Positions 18,801 through 25,818 of a DNA stretch of 25,818 nt are shown here, in pieces; the first letter of the stretch is position 1, and every line of letters starts with the position of its first letter. A program made the translations under genes and the position numbers. Under the pieces are notes generated by a model. The model did no database searches. It was given only the letters and a program-made list of their open reading frames with translations, and had not been told where the DNA came from. Origin of the DNA: Saccoglossus kowalevskii (Eukaryota; Hemichordata; Enteropneusta; Harrimaniidae); assembly GCF_000003605.2 (NCBI RefSeq), contig NW_003120925.1, positions 210,499 through 236,316 on the forward strand. Direction: 5' to 3'.

Positions 18801-19516
18801 TGGAATTAATTTTTGCTGAAAAGACTTTTTGGGTGTTTTAAATGGGATTTATTTTCACAAGTTGAATGTAAAATATATGAAACAAGCAGCCTGTCGGCTG
18901 AGATAGCTCCGCTGTTAGGAATGCACATGGCAATTAAAGAACAGAAGATATTAGAAAATGAACAAATCTGAGAGAAGTCCACATGTAGTACCTATATGTA
19001 TAATATATCAAAGCAATTGGACTTTCGGTTTTCAACAAGAAGTCGAAAATATCACTTTTTATCAAAAATTACAAAAATATTCATCAAAATTAGAGAATTA
19101 AAGATATCATTACAAAATGAACAAATCTGAGAGAGGTCCACATGTAGTATTTATATATGTAATATCAACACAATTGGACATTGCGGTTTTTAACAAGAAG
19201 TTGAAAATATCACTTTTTACCAAAAATATTCACTAAAATTAGAGAATTGAAGATATCCTCATGAAATGAACAAATCTGAGAGAGGTCTACCCAAGGTACA
19301 TATACACCAAGTATCAAAGCATTCAGGCTTGCAGTTTTCAAGAAGAAGTCGAAAAAATAAAACATTGACACGGACGACGGACAATGACAGACGACAACGG
19401 ACAATCACTCATATGATAAGCTCCGCTTGACAAAGTCGACAGCGGAGCTAAAAAGGTATAATCGCTGGATTATATTTTCACCGAATCATCAGCGAAAATA
19501 GCAAAAATTAATTCCA
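18801..19516. mobile_element. Element with 17-bp perfect inverted ends hosting a repeat-array element
   Basis: TGGAATTAATTTTTGCT (18801-18817) is exactly inverted at 19500-19516. Between the ends, about 65 bp of left flank and 50 bp of right flank enclose the repeat-array element at 18882-19449. Presumably a MITE into which that element jumped. The left end lies 7 bp from the TTAA MITE. Confidence 0.55.
18882..19449 (+). mobile_element. Pearl/HINE-like repeat-array element, shorter copy
   Basis: The same start (ACAAGCAGCCTGTCGGCTGA) as the copy at 15741, about two 157-bp units (GTCGAAAATATCAC at 19042, variants at 19200 and 19348), then the CGGACGACGG tail and the hairpin AGCTCCGCT (19419-19427) / AGCGGAGCT (19441-19449), ending CTAAAAAG. 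The array is shorter than in the copy at 15741, so unit number varies between copies. Confidence 0.75.
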
Positions 19517-20923
19517 AGTAGAAATCAAGTTTTTAACAGTATTTTTATTTGAATAAGGCAAACAAAAAAATGAATTTGTTTTTCATCAGTTTAAAAGGTG
19601 TATTGCATTGTTTTTTTTTTCTCTCAAAATATTAAATTAAAAAAAAAATGATTTATATATGGTATTGCGTACACAATGATCTTTTAATAATCAATAAAAA
19701 AATAAGCAAAACATTCCACAAAAAAATTAAATCGTGATTGTTCTTTTTTGGAGACAGTGATTTCAATATGATGTGGTTTTTCTCACTATAATAAGCTGTT
19801 ATTTTTCCCACATTTCAAATATGCAGAATTTATAGTTCTGATCAATATCCGATCAATATCATTAAAAAAAAAAAAAAGTCTTTAGAAGTTGACATGATGA
19901 TGTGGAAAAATGAATTTTTGTTATCATGGACATTGTCACATACTGTATACCGGGTTCACTCACCACACATATGTTTAGGAGTCAATACAAACACACACAT
20001 AAGATTGGACCTGATTGGCTACCAAACCCTTACATCTAACATTCAGACCAATCAGAGAAAAGGTTGTTTGTGGGCAGATCTGCCTTTATAAATGCCCCTT
20101 ACTGGAGTTTAACACCATTCAATATGATAGTTGCATTCCCACCTTGCAAAACTGTTAGGTTTTTTTATTTTCTCCTGACATATATACCATCAAATTTTAA
20201 GATTGCGAATGGGCAATGAAAAATTAGCAGCAAATTGTGACTTGAAATGAGCCTTTTGAAAAATTTAGACGAGAAAGTTTGTTGGTCAAAAGTTAAGCTA
20301 TAGATTTGTAAACAACAGACACTCATTGAGATAGGAGTTTTGTCAATTGTATTGTAGATATGTTTATCCGTGGGATAGGACCCTCTAGATTTTTTAAAAT
20401 TAATGGACAGGATTTCTACTTTTAATATATTGTTGAGCTAGAACAGCTTGATTTAAACACACTTATGTTTTTAGATTGCTTTGAGTGATGACTTATTTAC
20501 AAAGTGCGAAACGAACATTAATACACTAATTAGAATTATTAGAGTATGTTAAAAATAATCTCCATCCCTGCACAAGTTCATACAATGAGTAACTGCCATT
20601 TCGGGTTACCTAAGTTTATAAATAGTTTTTTTACGTACATGCTTTTGCTTACTTCAGAGTTCAATGTTGAATTTCAAATTAACCAATTCAGAAATGATAT
20701 TGTGACATTGTGAGTTCTAATCAACATCATCTGATCAGCAAGTCCTTCATTGTGAATAAGTGGACAGATACAATGTCACTTGAAACATGTAGATATAGAC
20801 AATGTTGAGTTCTTAAGCCAATCACAATCAAGTATTTGGATTTGAATGAAAGCTGATGATGGGTATTTATTTTTTTCTTAAATACGTTTATAAACCAGGG
20901 TGCAGCTTTCTGAATTACAAAGG
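19517..20923. other. Gene-free AT-rich stretch
   Basis: Low-complexity A and T runs (for example 19613-19650, 19864-19878). The only ordered signal is a CCAAT box (ACCAATCAG near 20048) followed about 30 bp later by TTTATAAAT near 20085, which resembles a core promoter, but no exon follows that I can recognise. Confidence 0.35.
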
Positions 20924-21163
20924 TATGATCAGTGTGTAGAATACACATCTCAGTATGATCAGTGTGTAGAATACACATCTCAGTATGATCAGTGTGTAGA
21001 ATACACATCTCAGTATGATCAGTGTGTAGAATACACATCTCAGTATGATCAGTGTGTAGAATACACATCTCAGTATGATCAGTGTGTAGAATACACATCT
21101 CAGTATGATCAGTGTGTAGAATACACATCTCAGTATGATCAGTGTGTAGAATACACATCTCTG
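20924..21163. repeat. Perfect 30-bp minisatellite, eight copies
   Basis: The unit starts TATGATCAGTGTGTAG and runs 30 bp; eight copies in exact register, only the last differing (ctctg for ctcag). Because 30 is a multiple of three, frames stay open on both strands, giving repetitive decapeptides that are not credible proteins. Each unit contains the inverted repeat GTGTA-gaa-TACAC. No unique spacers occur between units, so it is not a CRISPR array. Confidence 0.97.
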
Positions 21164-21486
21164 TGACGTAAATAAGTTAAAAATCAAGATTTGCAGAATT
21201 TTTTTATACATATTACATAATAAACACTATTATTATACATCTGTCACCGTAATGCCATAAGTTACAGCGTGTCGTAATTTTGCGGTATTGCACTGGGTAT
21301 TTTCATCCTACCATATTAGAAAATGCAAATTCCAAATATTGAATGATTTCGCGCATAATAAAAACAAACATGGCAGCCCCAGGGTATGACTGGGCCCTAT
21401 ACAAAGAAGTTCGCTCAATCTGTTCTAAACAATTTCGGATTTCGGCATTCCCATGATGTATCCTTGGCAGGAAAAGATAATAATAG
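21164..21486. other. Gene-free stretch between minisatellite and foldback
   Basis: No exon or element recognised. Open frames here are short and unsupported. Confidence 0.35.
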
Positions 21487-21600
21487 GGTTATTACGAGAA
21501 TACCGAAAAGTATGCACTCAAACATTCAGACTGCTGCGTGTCAGTCAATACTTCCGCTGTGCAGTCTTCATGCATACTTTTCGGTATCCTCGTAATAACC
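21487..21600. repeat. Foldback element with 30-bp arms
   Basis: The left arm 21487-21516 (GGTTATTACGAG..TATGCA) is inverted at 21571-21600 with 29 of 30 matches. Inside, AGACTGC and GCAGTCT form a second short stem. It is a MITE-like foldback or a source of hairpin RNA. No clear target duplication. Confidence 0.85.
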
Positions 21601-21905
21601 TTATATTCATTTGAGATTTTCAGCAACACTTAAAAATTGTCAATTAAAAAAACAATAAAAAAAAAAAAACATCATCCACAACACATACAAGCAATTAAAT
21701 CCATGTGTCCACCAATCAGCTCCTGTCTTGTGATACGGCAACGGTTTTACCGAAATATCTGATGTACCTCAAATAGAAGCCAGACCCATTTTTTGAGCAA
21801 TTGAGAACAAAATATTCACTATTTCTTATATGTGTAGATGCTCGCTTCCGTTGCATTGTACCATTTTAACAGAAACCACAGCTTCTAATACAAATTTCAC
21901 AGTAC
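21601..21905. other. 3' flank of the ALKBH3 gene
   Basis: Downstream of the minus-strand stop. I see no canonical poly(A) hexamer on the minus strand and no other gene. Confidence 0.35.
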
Positions 21906-21989
21906 TTAAATCTCCTCCACCGGGTATATAGTTCTGTATGTCAGGTTTACTCGAGGACCCTTGCTATGATATGACTTTGGAATGCTGTG
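21906..21989 (-). CDS. ALKBH3: ALKBH3 last exon
   Basis: Acceptor tttcttttcacag. Begins with the third iron ligand (HSIPKSYHS), then GPRVNLTYRTIYPVEEI and TAA at 21908-21906. Both arginines that bind 2-oxoglutarate are present. Confidence 0.93.
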   Translation of the reverse strand, partial: HSIPKSYHSKGPRVNLTYRTIYPVEEI

Positions 21990-24900
21990 CTGTGAAAAGA
22001 AAGATTTATTTGATGATGAATCAACTACAGCAACTAAGATTTTGTCATGGTACCGGTAGATTTTTCCATGGGAATGCAACATAACTGCTTAAAAAGTATA
22101 AAAATAATAATTTCACAATTAAACAAACTGAAATCTCATAAAATGCCAGTTTTTAACAAGATCACTGTAGTTTAAATATGGTTTCTATATTGTTTACTGA
22201 TATTCTCATGAAAAAAACATTTGGAAGAATTTTCCCATCAGCAAAAAAATAGGTTATGATACTTAAACAGGTAACATGTATTTTATTTTTGTATTTTATA
22301 TTTATTTTCATGGTTCTCCCAGGGGTTTTTCTCGAAAAAAACTGCAACTGCAAAAGGGATCACTGCAATTCAGCTGCGCCACCAAGTGGTGGAGATAGGG
22401 TTCTCCCTACCAGGGTGTAGAGTTATTGATAATTCTAGGTTAAAATGAAGCATTCTATGGCTTCCTTGGGGCCAAAATTACTATCAGACAGGTCACAGTT
22501 GAAGACTGGCCACATGTGATCCCTGGTCAATCAGAATTTTATGGTTACCAGAGGATCTGCTCCCAGGGTAAGGGAGCATGGCCATAGGCATGAGGGTGCT
22601 GCACCCTGTTCCTGGTTGATCCCAATGTTTTCACAACAGGTTGTCCACGATAAATATGGCTGTCAGGACAACTTTTGAGCCATGTACCAAGTGCCCACTC
22701 AGGAGTATATGTATATGTATATGCATTCAGGCTGTAGTAAAATACATAGACCACAAAAATGAGGTAAAGCTGACAGATATTTTTGGTTGTTGTATAGCTG
22801 AGTAACAAATACACAAATGCATACATACAAACACTACAAAGTACAGCTATCATTCAATGACAGCTGTGAGTACTGACAATTCTGTGACTGACCTGCCAGT
22901 CGGCTTGAGTTGCCCCTTCCATTATCAGTAAACTGCCACTAGGCAGTGGCACCTCGATATGCTGTTGATATGTGTAGTCCCCTTTCTCTTCCTAAAGCAA
23001 ATAAAAACAAAAGTAAGCTGGACAAGAGTGTGTGAGGGCACTCTCATAAGTGCAAGGAAACGATGCTAGGTTCAGTCCCGCTATTTACGGGTCTGGCAAT
23101 GGTTTGAAATTCTTTCCAATATTGTCATAGATAAGACATAGATACAAGTCATAGATAAATATTGCTTCACACCTTTTAGACAAAGGTATACCACAGTTTG
23201 AATTCCACAGAAGGCCCTGAAAATGGGTGTACATAATAAAAAATGTAATGCTAAATTACACACTAAGAAATTGTATTATATACGTTTATACGGGTCTTGT
23301 CTTTTAAAAATGTCATTAGAGCTGAAAATGACTCTTTAAGTAATGTGGATAATTAGAGGTGCTGCGCTATTAAATCTTAAAACTGTATGATTTGAGAGGG
23401 TAATAACTAGATTTTATGGGTCTTGGGCTAATAATATGCAAGTGGACTGATAACTAGATTTCTCATATACTTGATGTACAGCTAAAATACAAAACATATG
23501 ACGTCATATTTCCAGATGTTATTTCTTACCAATGGCGGTTTTTTCCTCATTTTGAATATTCTCATGTCGCCGAACGTAAGAGATGCAATGATTGGGAAGT
23601 CACGAAGTCCAGCTTCATCATCACTGTGCCAGTCCACGCTGTCATATTCATTACGATACAAATTTCCTAAGACTGAATTGAAGGTGTACTTGGGTTTTTT
23701 TTCTATCCTTTCGCGTAGTTGAAGCACTAATGGATGCCACTAGGAACAAAGATGTATATAAAAAAAGTCATTGTCGATGACATAGTCCCTGTTTGTATTA
23801 TACATTTGAGATATATATATGTATGATGTATGTGTGAAGTTTAAATATGATTGGTCCAGGCATGTATGAGATATGGCACCATGGAAATGCATTTATTCAA
23901 CATGTAGATCAGTCAGCCATTTTGGGTTTGATACATGTATGTTTGTTGTATATGACGTCTGATGTATGTGTGAAGTTTAAACTTGATTGGTCCAGGCATG
24001 TATGAGATAAGGCGCCATGGAAATGCATTTATTCAACATGTAGATCAGTCAGCCATTTTGGGTTTGATACATGTATGTTTGTTGTATATGACGTCTGATG
24101 TATGTGTGAAGTTTAAACTTGATTGGTCCAGGCATGTATGAGATATGGCACCATGGAAATGCATTTATTCAACATGTAGATCAGTCAGCCATTTTGGGTT
24201 TGATACATGTATGTTTGTTGTATATGACGTCTGATGTATGTGTGAAGTTTAAACTTGATTGGTCCAGGCATGTAGAAGATATGGCGCCGTGGAAATGTGC
24301 ATTTGCTTAAACAAGATGACTGCTAGTTAGACATTTTGAATATAATGTCTCATGTATGTGGTATGTTTGTAATTGATTGGCCCAAGCATGTGTGAGATAT
24401 GACTGGATACGGACGAGTAAATGCATACATGTTTGAATGCATGTACCGTGGTCAATAAGTCCCTCTATCCGGACTTTGTTTTAACAGAGACTAAAAAGAA
24501 GGTCTGATAGAGAAGTTTATGTTTCACGCATACATTTTTAGAAAATTAATGATATTCATGAAAATTATGATATGCCTGATTTAAATTTTAAATATGTTAT
24601 TAAAAATTCAATGACACAAAAATGTATCAATTAAATTTAAATTGATTTCTGGATTGATTGTTTTTTGCTAGTTGGCTAGAATTAAAATAAATGATTAGAT
24701 TAGATTTTATGTTAGTTTTCACAATCACCAAATTAGAGAAACCACTATTGGCACAGTAAAAAATGGCAGCCATATTGAACCAAATCAGAACTAAATTAAA
24801 ACAAATCATTACCAATAACATATTTCCTGTTATTCCAATGCATTTGGATTTGAGGACGATAATATCATAGAGAATTCATTTAAAAGAAAAACAAAATTGG

Positions 24901-25700
24901 CATGTTTATGTTTTGTCGTTGTACCATAAGTGTATCAAAGAAGAAACAAAAGGCTGGTAAGTAAGCGGTTGAAAAGTGTCTTTTCGAGTAAAACTGGCCA
25001 CCAAATATTGTCCACCACTATCTCTTTTAGTAACCGTGTATTTTCAAAAGCAGAAAATTTCGCGCACCTGTTATGTCTAAGTAGAAAAAGAAGAAAATGA
25101 AAATATTTTGAAACCATGAAAGAAAGTGAAGAGTAATATTAAATCCAGAATGACTGAAATTAGTCCAAGCTGTCTGTGAAACCGCTGATGTTTAAAATGT
25201 TCTGTTGTTTTATGCAAATCACAAGTGGGTCACATGTGAACAAATATATGTCATGTTACAGTGTTAATGTATTCCATTATGAATTCTCTCCATACCAACT
25301 TTGAATAAAATTGGACTAAGCTTACTTGAAAATTAGCTGCCAGTCAGTAATATTTCAATAAAAATGAAACAAAAATCAAACTGCATATGGTACCTAACTC
25401 AGAACAAAATCAGTCTTGGAAAACACCATCAGACAGATGGAATCCAAAACATAAGCTTTATTTCAGGAAATGCCTATCATGAACAAATAACACACAGCTA
25501 AAACTCAACATGTACAGTCATCAATGAAATTTTAGTGTCTAGAAGAAGATCTTGATTTCTTGAAAACGAAAAAATCATTTTCCTCATAAATAAATCAATA
25601 CTTATACTCACAGATTCACTCGGTGGTAACACAACGCCAGAGTATGCATACGACAGATCCCCATACCAAGCTGTCATTCTGGGCTGTTTGTAAGATGTAC
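21906..25700 (-). CDS. ALKBH3: ALKBH3 homologue, AlkB-type DNA/RNA dealkylase, C-terminal four exons
   Basis: ALKBH3 is an Fe(II)/2-oxoglutarate dioxygenase that removes 1-methyladenine and 3-methylcytosine from single-stranded DNA and RNA. Minus-strand exons 25700-25612, 23739-23530, 22991-22893 and 21989-21906 join in phase to about 160 residues. Visible in order: YKQPRMTAWYGDL (substrate lid), FNSVLGNLYRNEYDSVDWHS, the metal motif HSD, PIIASLTFG, LLIMEGATQADWQ, then H as first codon of the last exon (third iron ligand) and PRVNLTYRTIYP carrying the two 2-oxoglutarate arginines. All cofactor ligands are kept. The ADWQH and TIYP blocks fit ALKBH3 better than ALKBH2. The N-terminal exons lie beyond 25818. 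The C-terminus is short (PVEEI then stop). Introns are 1872, 538 and 903 bp. Confidence 0.95.
22893..22991 (-). CDS. ALKBH3: ALKBH3 exon with the GATQADWQ block
   Basis: Acceptor ttatttgctttag, donor gtcagt; 33 codons, phase 0, EEKGDYTYQQHIEVPL and LLIMEGATQADWQ. The iron-binding H follows across the junction. Confidence 0.93.
23530..23739 (-). CDS. ALKBH3: ALKBH3 exon with the HSD iron motif
   Basis: Acceptor ctttgttcctag, donor gtaagaaat; exactly 70 codons, phase 0 to 0, from WHPLVLQLRERIEKK to FKMRKKPPL. It holds NLYRNEYDSVDWHSDDE with the iron ligands H and D. Confidence 0.95.
23767..24498 (+). mobile_element. Second repeat-array element, 136-bp units, inside the ALKBH3 intron
   Basis: It opens with the hairpin GTCATTGTCGATGAC and CATAGTCCCTG. 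It then carries units of 136 bp marked by GATTGGTCCAGGCATGTA at 23849, 23985, 24121 and 24257, plus a decayed one at 24375. The tail ACGGACGAGTAAATGC leads to a hairpin AAGTCC (24457-24462) / GGACTT (24471-24476) and CTAAAAAG (24491-24498). The layout is that of the 157-bp family with different sequence. It is opposite to the direction of ALKBH3 transcription. Confidence 0.65.
24499..25611. other. Remainder of the ALKBH3 intron
   Basis: AT-rich, no exon or element recognised. The open frames here lack splice borders or domains. Confidence 0.4.
25612..25700 (-). CDS. ALKBH3: ALKBH3 exon with the PRMTAWYG block
   Basis: Acceptor tatttattgatag, donor gtgagtata. The exon opens with two bases (GT) finishing a codon from the previous exon and encodes 29 codons ending SGVVLPPSES. 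The previous exon is outside the window. Confidence 0.92.
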
Positions 25701-25818
25701 CTATCAATAAATATAGAGATAAAACAAAAATCGGTATTTACAGTAATTTGTATTTTCTCGATCATATCATAAAACATCAAAGAATCAATGATTTCATGTG
25801 ATGATCAGACCCAGTATC

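Noticed and set aside
20924-21163. CRISPR array
   Set aside because: Units are contiguous with no unique spacers, and the DNA is animal.
20727-21211. Repetitive proteins on both strands over the minisatellite
   Set aside because: They arise only because the repeat unit is 30 bp and lacks stops; no start context or domain supports them.
1-25818. tRNA, rRNA or other structured RNA genes
   Set aside because: No cloverleaf with A and B boxes or rRNA-like segment was recognised by eye; a covariance-model scan would be needed to exclude them.

Overview
This window is animal (metazoan) genomic DNA. Genes are split by introns with GT..AG borders. Coding is sparse, the DNA is AT-rich and packed with decayed transposons, and there is one run of unresolved bases (about 14417-15360). 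The protein families (a galactose 3-O-sulfotransferase, DDB_G0268948-like methyltransferases, ALKBH3) and the repeat style (pearl/HINE-like elements with internal tandem units and a terminal hairpin before CTAAAAAG, TTAA-flanked MITEs, Tx1/L1-type LINE debris) suggest a marine invertebrate such as a hemichordate, lancelet or lophotrochozoan. I cannot settle the phylum from sequence alone.

Layout. 1-2.4 kb: the last, catalytic exon of a Gal3ST-family sulfotransferase on the + strand, broken by one frameshift, with a MITE inserted exactly at its stop codon. 2.4-7.3 kb: no gene; a decayed non-LTR reverse transcriptase fragment (+, about 5.08-5.41 kb), another copy of the TTAA MITE and short inverted repeats. 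7.48-8.77 kb: four minus-strand exons of a methyltransferase pseudogene with its SAM-binding core deleted and an in-frame stop. 8.85-10.33 kb: a decayed Tx1/L1-type LINE RT region, also on the minus strand. 10.3-14.1 kb: no confident gene; several small inverted-repeat elements. 14.15-17.72 kb: a paralogous methyltransferase gene on the + strand. Its first and last three exons are visible; the middle lies in the unresolved gap. Its last large intron holds an array of 157-bp repeats interrupted by a second element of the same family. 18.58-19.52 kb: a cluster of a perfect palindrome, a TTAA MITE, and another 157-bp-type element inside a 17-bp inverted repeat. 20.92-21.16 kb: a perfect 8 x 30 bp minisatellite. 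21.49-21.60 kb: a long foldback. 21.91-25.70 kb: the last four exons of an ALKBH3 homologue (minus strand, 5' exons beyond the window) with all iron and 2-oxoglutarate ligands kept. Its largest intron holds a 136-bp tandem-repeat element.

The genes do not form a pathway. The two methyltransferase loci are an inverted duplicate pair that still share intron sequence, one apparently active and one dead. I found no convincing new multi-gene system. The most notable observations are the two repeat-array transposon families with matching terminal architecture, the nested insertion, the MITEs sitting on or beside stop codons, and the exon-fused methyltransferase.
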